From Ctenosaura bakeri (lineage: Eukaryota; Chordata; Lepidosauria; Squamata; Iguanidae), in the NCBI GenBank assembly GCA_948474755.1, contig CAOLHI010002161.1, forward strand, positions 124,001-188,000: a DNA stretch of 64,000 nt, written 5' to 3'. A program made the translations under genes and the position numbers. Shown one piece after another: positions 12,385 through 24,839 of this stretch. The number at the start of each line of letters is the position of its first letter. Position 1 is the first letter of the stretch. The notes beneath the pieces were generated by a model, which saw only the letters and a list, made by a program, of their open reading frames with translations, did not search any database and was not told where the DNA came from.

Positions 12385-15345
12385 GGATGCTTTCTGTATG
12401 TAGGCTTGCTGCCATGTGTAACAGGCTAACTGCAAATTATCTGTATGTATTGGATTGCTATATGTAATCAGACATGTATGATAGGGCTGGAGAGTAAAAG
12501 CAGGGAATGAAGTGTGTTATGAAAACCTAGTAATATTGACATAACAGAAAGTACTAGGAGAGAGTCAACAGCCACTCAAGGTTGGGAAAGTCTGGGAAAA
12601 GAACCAGCCTGGGAACAGCCTGATGTTATACTAACCCATGAAGGCTGACCACGCATGAATTTGTAATGGGTTCCTTATGAGAATATGTAATGTTGCTGTA
12701 CAATTCCGTTCTGGCAACCTCTGTAGAAGTGTGCAGTTGGTACCCATGCCTATCCTTTGAATAAACTTCTGTGAACTTCAGAGTGTGTTCTTATGGAGGA
12801 AGTGTTGCCAGAACTGCAAATTATTTTGACCAGGACTTCAAGACACTCTTTACAGCTACACAATACAATCTGACAGGGAACTGGAGAACAGAGAAGATGA
12901 ACAACCATTGGAAGTGGAAGAAGAAGACCTCAGGGATAATCCAAAGCATGACAAGGGAGCAGCAAGGCCAGCGGTTTGGCACTCAATCCAAAACTGGGGA
13001 ACCAAAGTTGCTGGCCAATGTGGCAGTAATGGCGACTCTGTACGCAGCCATGGGAGCATACTGAGTCCCAGGTGGGGATTGGTGGGGTGAGATGTTAGTG
13101 AGTGTGCTTCACTTGAGGGGCTTCAGCAACCCAGGCAGATGCAGAGGGATGAGCTGTCACCAGAGCAGCAGGGAGAGTGTATTGTGACCAGGCTTGGGTG
13201 GCTTCGGCAGCAGGTGAAGCCATGCCAGCAGGAGCACCACCTCCAGCTGGACCAGCACCAGGGCCAATACCTGCCCCTATTATGCCATCATTTCCTGAGG
13301 GAAGGAAGCTGAAGGCTACTTTTGAAGGCAAACTGAAAGATTACTATATTTTTCTAACCCAGATGGCCAGATTCACGGTGGAGTGGGAGCACACCTTCAA
13401 AGGGAGTCCAAAGTGAGGTGTGTGGTGGCCCAATTGGGAGGGATGGGCTTGTGACTAACCAGTGAGCCTTTATGATGCAGATGCCCTCAAACTAGCAAAC
13501 TTCTGATTGTTCACGAACCAACTGATATGTCAATTCAAGGATCCTGTCCACCTGGCCAACTCCTGTCTCATGGTCTTAAAGCAGGGAAATCTGTCAGTGG
13601 CAGAGTACGTGGAAGAGTTCCAGTGACTGGCACATCAGGTCCCAGATTGTCTGAAGCCACAAAGATTTAGTATTCCCAAGAGGAATACTGGATCTTTGGT
13701 CTGTGGTGCAAGATAACCCCGACACCTTGATGTATGGATGTTACTAGCCACAGAAGTGGAGACCTTGAGGCAGTGGGTTAAGAGACAAAAGCAGAGCCCC
13801 ACTCCAAAATATCAGATGAAGAGCAGTGGCAGCAAAAAAATGGGGAGAGACAGTGGAGAATTAACATTCAATGAATGAGAGAAGTGCATGCAACAAAGGT
13901 TGTGCTTGTAATATGTGGCCATGAGGGGCAGAGAATTGCCAGTTGCCCAGAGGAGCTGAAAACAGCCAGTGAAAAGGGACAAAGAAGACTGAGACTAAAG
14001 GCAAGGCCCAAGGAAGCTCATCCACCTCAGTTCTAGCCATGGAGGAAGTAAGATGCAGCCACGTAGCAGAAGGAGAAGACAGTGTAGAGAAAACTGGAGA
14101 GAGCGATGAGGAACCGGTGGTTGAGGAAACAGGTTGAGCCTGCCCTAAGCGCTAAAGAGCAGGTGACTTCTCCAAGGCATCATGAGACTGTTGCTGTCCC
14201 AGTCACCTTTGTCCAGATGGATGGCTGGGAGATGCAAGGAGGATTAGTAAAACATCAAAGCTCACCAGTTTATTTAGGCATGGAAGATCATTGGAAGACT
14301 ATTCAGTTTGTTCTGGACCCCATGACCAACTATGCAGTGGCACTGGGATTGAAATGGCTTAGGTCCCATGACCCACATCTCAAAAGGAGCACTGGGGCTG
14401 TTTTTTTTCCCTTAGCGAGGGTGCTGTGGGCACACATGGACTACTTGCCTTCTGAGTGCTGAGAAGCATAAAGACAAGAGGCCAGGGACTGACAAAGTCA
14501 TGGAACAGCTAAGAGGGTTTGCAGACAAGATTGCTGGAGAAATTTCCAGAGAAACATATTCAGACATGAGGGAAGTTGGGTCAGAGGAGGAGTGTGACAT
14601 CCTGCCATCTAACAGAGAATGGACTGTGCTATTAAGTTGGAAGCAGGAGCTAAGTTGCCTAAAAACTAATTGTATTTCATGTCTCACAAAGAAATGGAAG
14701 TACTAAGAGAATTCATGGACAGCAGAGGTTCATCAGGCCGGCTCAGTCAGCCCTGGAAGCCCCAGTTTTCTTCTGGGGAAACAAGGATGGGTCCTTAAGA
14801 CTGGTGATGGATTTTCAGGGGTTGAATATGGTATGCACTTCCAATAAGTGCTCCCTCTGATGAAAGACCTGTTGGCACAATTGGTGACAGAGCAAATTTT
14901 CACAAAGCCAAATTTGAAAGGTGTGTACTATTGAGTGTGCATAGGGAGGGGGAATGAGTGGAAGACCATGCTCAATGCCCCTTTGGGAGCTTTTGAATAT
15001 TTAGTAATACATTTCAGATTAAGCAGAGCTCCTGGAGTTTTCATGCAGCTCATCAATGAGCTGTTACACGAGCATCTGTATAAACAGGCTTTGGCTTACC
15101 TACATGATATATTGATTTATAGTTGTATGAGGAACATGTTACTTTGGTGACAAAGGTTTCAAAAAAAATTGTTAGCTAACAATCTGCATGTGAAATTGTC
15201 AAAATGTGAATTTCATGCTGACACATTTGATTAGTTGGGGTACCACATCTCTAAATGGGGAATACAGATGGATCCCACAAAGGTACAAGGGGTATTAGGA
15301 TGGGAGCCCCTAAGAACCATAGGTAGTTGCAAAGTTCCTGCTTAC
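12385..15345 (+). mobile_element. Degenerate Ty3/gypsy LTR retrotransposon
   Basis: In order: an LTR-like segment with AATAAA at 12760-12765; gag-like sequence (RKLKATFEGKLKDYYIFLTQ at about 13300); a broken zinc knuckle (CGHEGQRIASCPE near 13935); and RT with GAFEYLVIHFRLSRAPGVF, then the catalytic box as YLHDILIYS (normally YLDDILIYS) at about 15095-15122. A WEPPRTI segment follows near 15305. Multiple stops and frameshifts make it dead. No 3' LTR was found. Confidence 0.85.
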
Positions 15346-15611
15346 GTAGTTTTCCCTTCACCATCCTCCAAATGGCTGATGCTGCTAGACAGAGGAAAAG
15401 GATGAAAGTGGGCTATGCAGATGTAAAAATACTTTGTAAGAAAAAGCTTCTTTGGCAGAGTCTTTGTTAACTGAGATATGCCTACATTCAATTTAAAGTC
15501 CTCTTGATCAGATCTGTGAGACTCCTAGCCTATCACAATCAGGTGCAGCCCATCTCTTCCCAGAAGTCCTTCTTTATGGAAGTGATGGTCATGGTCAAGA
15601 AGGCAAATCTT
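15345..15611. other. Unassigned sequence between two retroelements
   Basis: Between the gypsy remnant and a CR1. I see no convincing coding or repeat identity. Confidence 0.4.
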
Positions 15612-16215
15612 CATAAAATCACAAAATCATGAAGTTGGAAAGAGCACAAGGGCTATCCAGGCTAACCCTTGCCATGCAAGAATACACAATCAAAGCACTC
15701 CCAACAGATGGTCATCCAGCCCCTCTTTAAAAACTTCCAAAGAAGGAGACTCTACCACTCCAAGGCAGTATATTGCACTGTTTTAAATTGCATCAGGAAG
15801 ATCTTCCTAGTATTTAAGTGGATTCTCTATTCCTGAAATTTGAACCCATTGCTCCATTGCAGCAACAGAAAACACATTTGCTCCATTCTCCATTTAACAT
15901 TCTTTCAAATATTTAAACACGGCTATTGTGTCACGTCTTAACCTTTTCTTCTCCAGGCTAAACGTACCCAGATTCCTAAGGTGCTCTTCATAGGACATGA
16001 TTTCCAGTCCTTTTACCATTTTGGATGCCCTCCTTTGGACACGTTCCAGTTTGTCAATATCCTTTTTGAATTGTGGTGCCCAGAACTGGACGCAGTGCTC
16101 GGGGGGGGGGTCTGATTAAAACATGATAGAGTGAGGTTTCTCAACCTAGACACTGTGCTCCTATTGATATAGTCTAGAATTGCATTGTTTATTTTAGCTG
16201 CCACATCTTTACCAA
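15612..16215 (-). mobile_element. CR1 LINE 3' fragment
   Basis: On the minus strand it encodes the CR1 end segment 'ggcaccacaattcaa...ggatattgacaaactgg' followed by a 3' UTR, finishing near 15612 with a degenerate CATGATTTTGTGATTTT tail. It is an older copy interrupted by a poly-G run at 16101-16110. Confidence 0.85.
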
Positions 16216-16569
16216 CACCACCATTTGCACAGTCATTTGTTTATTTGAAATATTTTTTTTCTTCCTATGCCATGACCTTCAACAAAGGAGGAGTAATGAG
16301 ATGATCATGTTGCCCTGATGTCCATCCGCTTCCAACCCAGGGCCTTATTATCACTTGTAAAATACTGGATGTTGTATATTCCAGTATTGCTTGTTCCCAT
16401 GTGGATCAGCAAGAAGGATTTCTGGTCAGTGGGCTAGATGAATCTTGTCACATCTTGGATCCCCATACCAAGAAGGCAAAATACTTCTTGAGACAGTCTG
16501 CCAGTTCCATGCACTGCTGCCTGTACCCTTCTCAAAAGGAGGACACCAACAACAACTACGTCTGATGTA

Positions 16570-17345
16570 AAGTTGAAGGCTTTCATGGTTGGAATCCATA
16601 GGTTGTTGTGGGTTTTCCGGGCTTTGAGACCGTATTCGATTAGTATTTTCTCCTGACATTTCACCTGCATCTGTGGCTGGCATCTTCAGAGGATCTAATG
16701 GCATGGAAATGAGACAAAGTATATATACTTGTGTAGTCTCCGGGTGGGAGGGAGCAATTTGCATATGTTACAGTTGGCCTGTGTAATGACCTATTGTTAA
16801 ATGGGATATCCCCCAGGGTTGTATTGTTAGTCAGGGGATATGCATAACAGTGCATTAAGTACATTAGCAATCTATTTTATTGTTTCGTGTAGAGGGACCT
16901 CCAGAGTCTGGGTGATGTTTATCGGCATAGTTTGAGTCTTGATTTTAGTGTTCTTCAGTACTGGTAGCCAAATCTTGTTTACTTTCTGAGTTTCTTCTTT
17001 CCTGTTGAAATGGTCCATGTGTTTATGGATTTCAATGGCCTCTCTGTGTAGTCTGACATACTAGAATTTCCGTGCTTTCCAGTCCAGAATTTCTGTGCTT
17101 TCAAAAACCATTCTGTGTCCAAGTTGGTTTATAACATGTTCTGCTACTGCTGATTTTTCTGGGTGGATCAGTCTGCAGTGTCTTTCATGTTCTTTGATTT
17201 GTGTTTGGATGCTGAGTGTTGTAGTCACTATGTAGACCTGCCCACAACTGCAAGGTTTGTGATAAACTCCAACAGAAGTTAGAGGATCCCTCTTGTCCTT
17301 TGCTGAATGTAGCATTTGTTGAATTTTCTTGACCGACCAACTTTT
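16570..17345 (-). mobile_element. Penelope-like element, GIY-YIG end
   Basis: Minus-strand translation of 17315-17061 gives GVYHKPCSCGQVYIV followed by IQTQIKEHERHCRLIHPEKS, AVAEH and GHRMVF. This is the GIY-YIG endonuclease domain found in Penelope-like retroelements (GVY...YIV for GIY...YIG). The 3' part down to 16570 includes the GGAAAACCCACAACAACC-type tail common in reptile Penelope copies. The RT domain is missing, so it is 5'-truncated. Confidence 0.85.
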
Positions 17346-19145
17346 TATATTGGTGTATTGGTGGAAGTAGAGGAGAGAAGAAGCTCATTGATGGCTGAAG
17401 TGAATGCTGTGAGTGCCTGAGACTCATTGGTTGCAGAATGTGTCTGGGTTTCTTTGGTTGTGGAGATGATACTGCCTTGTGAGCAGGATGGGTGTCTGTA
17501 GGAGATCAGGACTGTAGACAGCACCTAGAATAGCAAGAGGGTCTGTTCTGATTAATTCTCCATACCTCATTGTACATCGGTAGGTGGAAAAATCCTGACC
17601 ATAATAATATTGATCCAAATAGACATAAGCTTACTGATGATGGACCAGACTAGGCACCTACAGTAATAGTAATCAGGATCATAGTACTCCACAACCTCAT
17701 CAGAGAGACAATCTCCTTCAGAGAGGGAAGGATAATACCAATGATGTTGTGAGGATGGAGCATGGTGCCTATAGCTGAACCACCCTAATTCAACGGCCCT
17801 GGGAGAAGGGCGATGGAATCATCTGGATGTTTGATGAACCAGAGAAGGTTGATCTCAAACCTTTGAAACTGATGAAATGGAGAACTGGGACGAACTTGAA
17901 GACAAGCATTTTGATGTAAGCACATGCTGAGCAGGAGGTGAAGGCAGGAGTGAGGCATCCCTGGCAGGGCAATTGGAGATGGCTACAGCTCAGACTGAGC
18001 AAGAGGACCCAGTGAAGGCCGAGGCCCATGAGAGGGAGAGTCAGCTATCTCATATCTGACATGGCTGATGCTTGGATGACTCCTGGAGAGTGGTGTGGAG
18101 TTGAAGGCTGAAAAGTCAGAGTTAGAGAAGAACGAGGAATTGGGTAGCCTGGCGATGCTGGTCCAGAAGCAATCATAGAGATCTTTGGATCTTTTTCTTT
18201 TTGTGGCACCTGCTTTCAGTGCACTGAGAAGCAGATTTGAGATTGAGACAGCATCCCAGTGTTGAAGGAACCCTGGCACAGGAGGCATTGTCCTTCAACT
18301 TGCTGGTATTAACAGCAAGATCCAATGCGGGACGCTTGGCATTTTTGGCAGCAGGAGCCTTGGCAGAAGGTCATTTGGATGCAACTTGTGAAGCAGAAGA
18401 CAGAGGAGTCAATACTGAGCAAGGGTGCAGAATTGAAGATCTATTGGACATCAAAGGAGCATCCAGACAAGTCAAGTCCTGCCCACAAGAGAGGGCCTTT
18501 AGGCAAAAAAAAAAAAAAAGTATTTTTTGTGGGCCTGCAGAGTCATCACCTTACAGCATGTACAGGGTCTGATATTGTGATTTTTCTCCCAGGTGCAAAA
18601 GGCAATGGGACTGGCCATCAGTATTCAGGATTTTGCTGATTCAGGATCCACAACACTCTTTAAAAGACCCAGATGACACAACTACCAGAGAACCAGAGGT
18701 AGAGAGCGAAGCCACAAGAGGAGAAATCAAGAGAGAAGCTGAGGAACAGTTCAAGTCAAACTGAGTGATCAAAATTATCAAGCCAAATCACAGAAGAAAG
18801 TTGAGACGAGTAAGCAGTCTGAGTCAAAACTTAACGATCAAAAAGACAAACGTACAGCTAAATGTTTCTTTTTATGCTGATGCAGCAGTGGATGAAAAGG
18901 AACTGAACGTCTGCGAGGGAACATGGGTGGTCATATGTACTAGTGGAGGAGGGGCTACTGCCAAAATACTTGCATAACAGCTCTAGAAGTTTCCAAAAGA
19001 TGCACTGTGCAGGCACAGTATAGCCATTTGTGTGAGTTCACAGATGACCACACAAAGAACAACAGTTACAGTGTTATCATGGTTATGATATGTCTGGTGA
19101 GAGCACTAGATATCCTTTTGATATCAAATAATTTGGCCTTTGCTT
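17346..19145. other. Unassigned degenerate repeat-like region
   Basis: Several overlapping open frames of 80-118 codons occur on both strands (for example 17983-18288 minus, 18237-18572 plus). None shows a recognisable domain, and an A15-type run at about 18506-18520 interrupts one. It looks like decayed transposon DNA, but I cannot name the family. Confidence 0.4.
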
Positions 19146-19149
19146 GACC

Positions 19150-19920
19150 TTTCTCTGCCACCCTACTCCACGTGTTTGCAGAGGTCCACCAGACAAGCAC
19201 GTATTGGGCGCGGCCGTTAATAGTTGTACTTTCCAAACCTCATTCAGGCAGGCAACTTAAGCCTCTCCGATGCTTTAGGGAAAAACCTTCTTGCAAACCG
19301 GCTTTGCTCAGCGCGAATCTTTACAAAGACGCACGGCCAAGAGCCGAGCCATTCCTTTATATTGAACCATTTACATACTGGCCATACTATTGTCATCAAG
19401 CGCTAAGCCCATCATGCAAAACTTGGCCTTTTCCAACTCCTTTGTCCAGCTCCAAATTTCCTTTGTTCTCACCGAGAATGGCATAGCCTGTAGGTAAAAT
19501 CCACCCTATAAAAAGTCCCCATTTTCGGGACTTCCTCGGATCACCCTGGACTTCCATCCCGCCTTGCTGTTGGTTTGTCCAGTGAACTCCCCTCAGCGAA
19601 CTGCGCTTTCTTCCCTGCAATCTCCTCTTCTCTCCAGGACTACGAGACCAGGTGTCGTATTACCCATTCCCCAAAGCTCTCCATTTCTTTTTCTCAGTTA
19701 GTTAGTGTATGTCTTGTCTTTTGTGTTGCTTGTCTTCAATAAAATATTATTTGTTACTTTAAAAACCTTGTCTAGCCTCTCACTGACCCGATGCTGTATA
19801 CATAGGGTTAAAGATCCTAGCTAAAGTTACCGTGCCTCTCGTTAGCTTAAGAGAGTGCTCAAGCTTAATTTCCCCCATCGTGCGTTTTTATTTGGTTATT
19901 TGGGCGCCCCTCCTGGGACC
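19150..19920 (+). mobile_element. Retroviral-type LTR with adjoining primer-binding-like site
   Basis: Regulatory signals occur in LTR order: TATAAAAAG at 19507-19515, a CT-rich R region, AATAAA at 19738-19743, a U5-like segment, then TGGGCGCCCCTCCTGGGACC at 19901-19920, placed and shaped like a tRNA primer-binding site. No gag/pol/env follows, so the internal region is lost. The left boundary is uncertain. It is less decayed than neighbouring elements. Confidence 0.7.
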
Positions 19921-20145
19921 CCCAACATACAGGGTAACAACAGGTGAGCAACCTGTTCATCCTTCTCCCAGTGAAGGTCCATCAGGGCAAACAAAGATAA
20001 TTCTATTCCCAAACTACACCTGTACCCAGACTAAATGGTTCTAGGTAACCTATATCCTTCCAGCACCAGTGCAGTTGTGTTGCCACTACACTCTTAAGCA
20101 CATTGACCCTAAAGCTTGTGAATTCTGCTTGGCTATACTGTTTGG

Positions 20146-20340
20146 GGAGCTAGTGTCATATAGTGGTTTGAGTGTACAACTGTGACCCTAGAAACCCAGG
20201 TTCAATTTCTTGTGCAGTCATGGAAACCCACCGGGTTACCTTGGGCACATCACACACTCTCAGCCCCTAGAAAATAGAAAAGGTTTGCCTGAGGGTTGGC
20301 ACAAGTCAGAAACAACTGGAAGGCACACAACAGCAACAAG
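20146..20340 (+). mobile_element. Sauria-type tRNA-derived SINE
   Basis: Contains a tRNA-like A box (TAGTGGTTTGAGTGT) and B box (GGTTCAATTTC), then ATGGAAACCCACCGGGT and the 3' end AGTCAGAAACAACTGGAAGG with a CACAACAGCAACAAG tail. Full-length but diverged. Confidence 0.85.
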
Positions 20341-21977
20341 ATATTGTTTGGAGGCTTGCTTGTAGACATTTGTTTGTTAGGGGCATGAGCTCTGCTAAGC
20401 TGAGTTGCTTTGAGGCTTCCTTGTGAACTGCTGTGTGTGTTTAGGTGTACAATCCCTATTACTACACATGATTGAGTGGGGAGGGGTTACCCCTTATAGG
20501 AAGTGAATCACGGAGTTAAGGATGGAGCTCGCAGCCACTAGCTCTGTAAATTCACAGGTAGAGGGGCTACAAACAAGATCATCATGGTCTCACAGAGACT
20601 ATGAAGGAGGAGGAGGAGGGGGGAGGAAGAGGAGGGGGAACTCCTGTTGCTGTTGTTGTTTGGGGACAGAATTGGCTTTGTTTGCCCTGATGGATGACCT
20701 TCATTGAGAGAGAGATGGGAGTGCAACTCTTTTGCTACTCTTTGAGCTCTCGGTACTTTTTGATACAATTGACTATGATATCTTCCCAGGCTGGTTGCAT
20801 GAGCTTAAGGTGAGGGCACTGCTCTTATCTGCAGGTCTGATGCTATAATCACACACAAGTGTGCAGTTCAACTTCCTGCCTCCCAGTTGCCTATGAGCAA
20901 ATTTGAATGGAATTTTTGCAACAACGTTTCTGTAGTTTACAATAACTATAGCCCTTTCATTCCTTTTCAGTGGAAAAGGATTAGTGTCCTCAACACTATC
21001 TGTACCCAGACTAAAATGGTAATTATAACAGTAGAATAACTTTGCCAGAAACCTAGTATTCCTGATGAACATTTCTATGTGGCCTGAAATGCAGGGGAGG
21101 GGGTCCCCACTCTCTTTCCAAAATTTCATCCCAAACCCTTGCAAGGTAAAGAGCATATAATACACAAACAGCCATTGCATTATTAGACTTGAAGAAATCT
21201 TTGGAAAGACATATATCATGATTCAACAGAACAGACAGACTGACCAAGGGCAGCTAGAGGCAAAACTGACAGAGTCATGCATCTCCCTGCTGCCTAGGAA
21301 ATAACAGAGCCAACTATATCACAATTATATGACTTATGGTTGCCGTCAAACCTGAAAAGCGTCTGGACTCTTCTTATATCTTCGATAGCAGTGTGTGATG
21401 TGCAGAAATTATCAAACACTTTTGACAGCTTGAACTAAGCACTACTTAATCTCCATGCACCCTCCTGTTTCAAAATACACAAGAGCTGTTTGAAAGTTTA
21501 GAGACTGTAGTCACAGTCCCTTGAACACCATCTTCAGGTTTAGGCAGCATGTAAGTCCTGATAACATATGAAATTTATTAAATGGGTTTATATACACCTT
21601 CTTTGTAAGAGTTTTAACACAGGCCTACTAAATTTTTTCTCATAAGCCAAGGGAAGAAAGAGAGGGGGACTAGGTTGCCTTTGAGAGAACAATTAATTCA
21701 GCAAACCCAAATACAACACAAGTGATACAGCAGAGATACTATGTGTGAAATAAGCATGGTTGCATAAGTGCACGTAGAAAGACACATCCTTTCATTACTA
21801 TAACCAGCCTGGCTGTACTAGGATCAGAGATGGTATCTCTACAAGCAACCATGACGTTGGATTCTCTGATTACCAGTGAGCATGGCTATTAAAAAAAATT
21901 ACCACCTATAACTTCCTGAATCTGAACTCATCCTGATCTTCCCCTCAATCCCAATGTCTTTCTTTTCTACATAAATA

Positions 21978-22012
<35 letters not shown>

Positions 22013-22992
22013 GCACACCAGAGATCAGTAATGAGAGCTCACTAATGGATTGGCTTAAGTATAAAACAACATCCCATCACTGTTCCAGAAAATAATCAAT
22101 CAGGCACTTAATTTTAAACGTAAAAAACTAAGCTGCCTAGAGACTGTTAATAGATAACCAAATAAATTAACAGTTGTGGGTGGGTTTTCATTTGAGACAA
22201 GGTCAAATTGCTTGCTCTCACTTCCCGCCTGCCCGCCGGCCCGCTCCCTCCCTTCTCCTCTTTTAAAAGCTCTCTGTTAATGCTGTCCTTGGGCTTGAGC
22301 TGATTTTTGATAAGAGGATGAGAAATTGTGTAAGGCCATCATGTTCAAAAGGTTCCTGCAGACGCTTGCTAGGGGTTCCTAAACAAGAAATTATCAGAGA
22401 CCAGCTTCCCTGGAAACAGCTTTTCTGTCCCTTACCCATGTACCTACTGGAATTCCTTCTTCTGCATAACTGTGAATGGATCAGGAGGTTTGCTTTCTCT
22501 TTTGCTTCTGGCCGCTCTACTTTTAGGGTGACATTGGAAAATACAAGGGTCACCAAATGTTTGATTGCAATTTCCATCATTCCTTGCCACCGGCTATGCT
22601 GGCTGACTATAGTTTAACCACACTCGCAGTGATGATACAGATTGATGGCAAGTATTCTGTATTAAGTTAGGGCCCTACAACATACCCTGCACTGCTCTGC
22701 AAAAACTTGCTTCCAACATGTTAAAAGCCAGAAGAAAAAAATGGCAAATAGGTTAGACATAAGTGTCATGGCAAAAGTTCAGTGATTCTTCAGCAAACAT
22801 GATGACGATCATGCTGATGACAACGACAATGAAGATGATGATTTTATTAACCTTTACAGTCTACTCTTCCTCCAAGAAGGTCACGGTGATATGAGTAATT
22901 CTGTCTCCCAACTTCATAGTAAACTTGTGAGATCGATCATACTGAGAATTAACTGCCGTAATTGTGGAGGAGAGGGACTTCAACCTGTGATG
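20341..22992. other. Intergenic sequence, nothing recognised except microsatellites
   Basis: Contains an AGG-rich purine tract (about 20604-20640) and a (CA)n tract. The 148-codon minus-strand frame at 20773-21219 has no domain or conserved look and is not called. Confidence 0.5.
21980..22009. repeat. (CA)n microsatellite
   Basis: About 15 uninterrupted CA units. Confidence 0.98.
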
Positions 22993-23315
22993 CTCTAGCA
23001 CAGTGGTTCTCAACCTAGGGCCCACAGAGCCTTGCTGCTGGACATCAAGAGTGGAGACATGACACCGAGTGGCATGCGGGTTCCAAAACTGCTCCCTGAT
23101 TTGGGCATGCACACATGCATGCCATCATGTTCTTTGGCACCCACAATCCTTGCTGCCACATCCCTGATGAAAGAGACATGGTGTCAGGCATGTGCACACA
23201 TCCAAACTGTTCCATATGAGGGAGCAGTTTCAGCATCCACGCACATTCTTCCACTGCTGTATCCCTGACTAAAGGGACATGGCAGCAAGCATGTGCTTAC
23301 ATCCAAACTATGTAT

Positions 23316-23455
23316 CTGGAGACCAGGGTATGCATCCCCACTTGGACATGGAAACCCACTGGGTGACCTCAGGAAAGTCACATTCAGCCTCATAGAAAGG
23401 CAAAGACAACAGCAACAAAGCTTGCCAAGTAAACCTCCATGATAGGTTTGCCTTA
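23316..23455 (+). mobile_element. Sauria SINE fragment nested in hAT
   Basis: Shows CTGGAGACCAGGGT, ATGGAAACCCACTGGGTGAC, GGAAAGTCAC and TCCATGATAGGTTTGCCTTA in the order of the SINE. Both ends are missing. Confidence 0.75.
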
Positions 23456-23522
23456 TGTTTGCCATACGTCAGTTTTCAAAGGGGAGAGACATGGCTAGAA
23501 AGAACATCCTCCTGTCAGCTGC

Positions 23523-23712
23523 TTTGTTGTTGTGTGCCTTCAAGTCACTTCTGACTCATGGCAACCCTAAGGTGAATTTATCACAGGGAGGTTTGGAAGG
23601 GGCAAGATTTGTTCAGAGAGGGCTTGCCTTTGTCTTTCTCTCAGGCAGAGAGAATGTGACTTGCCAAGGTTACCCAGAGTCTGAGTGGGGATTTGAATCC
23701 TAGTCTCCAGAA
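23523..23712 (-). mobile_element. Sauria SINE nested in hAT
   Basis: Reverse copy starting GTTGTTGTGTGCCTTCAAGT and ending near GATTTGAATCCTAGTCTCC, which is the B box inverted. Confidence 0.85.
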
Positions 23713-23997
23713 GCCTTATATAAATAAATAAATATTTGAATATTTAAACCTAAATTTAAATATTTAAATCTTGAGTCTTAGGGGTCCCTGGCAAGAATTT
23801 ATATTTATAGGGTCCCTGGTAAAGAAAAGGTTAAGGACCACTGCTCTAGCATTAATCCATGACTCTTGGCCTAAGCTTCCTCCAATCTCATTCCTTCAAG
23901 AAATGCATGACTACAGCTCCTACTGCCACTGGTTTAGGAAAAGTGGAGTTGGGAATTCACAAACATCTTGGGGGGCCAGAGTTTTCCCAATTTTGTG

Positions 23998-24260
23998 GCA
24001 GACTGCAGAACACAAACCCAAAGGGTTCCAGTTAGAAAGAAAGGGATTTTAACTAAATATTAGGAAGAGCTTCCTGGTGGTATGAAATATTTGACAGTGA
24101 AACAGACTGCTTTGAAAACTGGTAGACTGTACTTCATCGATGTGTTAAAAGAACAGATTGGATGGCTACCCATCAGAGATTCTAATATTTCTACATGACC
24201 AAAGGGTTGAACTCAGCAGCCTCTAAGGTCCACTATAATTCTACCTCCGTTACTAAGTAC
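23998..24260 (+). mobile_element. Old CR1 fragment
   Basis: Retains the phrase equivalent to 'ttccaactaaatattaggaagagcttcct' followed by a decayed 3' end. Recognised by analogy with the better copies at 27900-28235. Confidence 0.5.
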
Positions 24261-24261
24261 A

Positions 24262-24600
24262 TGAAAGGGTGTTTTAAGTGGTGGCACCCCATTTGCGGAA
24301 TGCCCTCCCCAAAGAGCATTACCACTTTTTTAATGCCAGCTGAAGGCCTTTTTGTTCACCCAGGCATTCAAAAAACTTTACTGCTTTTACATCTTAGTAA
24401 ATATGCTGGAACGTTGTTGTTCTGATGCTGCTCCTTTGATATTGGTTTCTTCAGTCAATGGTTTATTCTCTTTATTTTAAAATTTTTAAATCTGTTTTTA
24501 AATGTTTACTTAGCAGGCAGTTTAAAAAGTGACTAGATAAATGATCCAAGCACTAGTCTCCTACTACCCTGAAGGATGGACACATCTGGAATAAAATTAA
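24262..24600 (+). mobile_element. L2-like LINE 3' end
   Basis: A degenerate RT C-terminus (GGAATGCCCTCCCC, i.e. 'WNALP') is followed by an AT-rich 3' UTR with repeated TTTTAAAT. Confidence 0.5.
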
Positions 24601-24839
24601 GCAAGGCAGTAAGAAAAGATAAACAGTAGGATTGGGGACACAAACTGAATTTTCCATCCATGCCTTCCTCAGAGAAGATAGATATTGAGCTAGCCTGAAA
24701 TCAACTTGTGTCACTTCCAACAACATTATCTCCTTACAAGGGAATATTCTGAAAAGAAAAAATGATCTGGCTGGAAAATTCATACTGAGCCCTTTGCCTT
24801 TTCCATCCTTTTCTAATGCAAATAGAAACAATTAACCGT

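Larger units (their letters stand above)
23001..23843. mobile_element. Non-autonomous hAT element with perfect 8-bp TSD
   Basis: Left end CAGTGGTTCTCAACCT; the right end read inverted is CAGTGGTCCTTAACCT. The flanks are an identical 8-bp duplication, CTCTAGCA, at 22993-23000 and 23844-23851, matching the hAT rule and the CTCTAGA-like preference. No transposase. Two Sauria SINE fragments in opposite orientation lie inside. Confidence 0.9.

Noticed and set aside
18237..18639. Possible gene in 18.2-18.6 kb frames
   Set aside because: Overlapping frames on both strands, a long A-run and decayed surroundings point to old transposon DNA. No domain was recognised.
20146..20230. tRNA gene
   Set aside because: A and B boxes are present but embedded in a SINE; no cloverleaf.
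20773..21219. 148-codon minus-strand ORF
   Set aside because: No recognisable motif and odd composition; probably chance in intergenic DNA.
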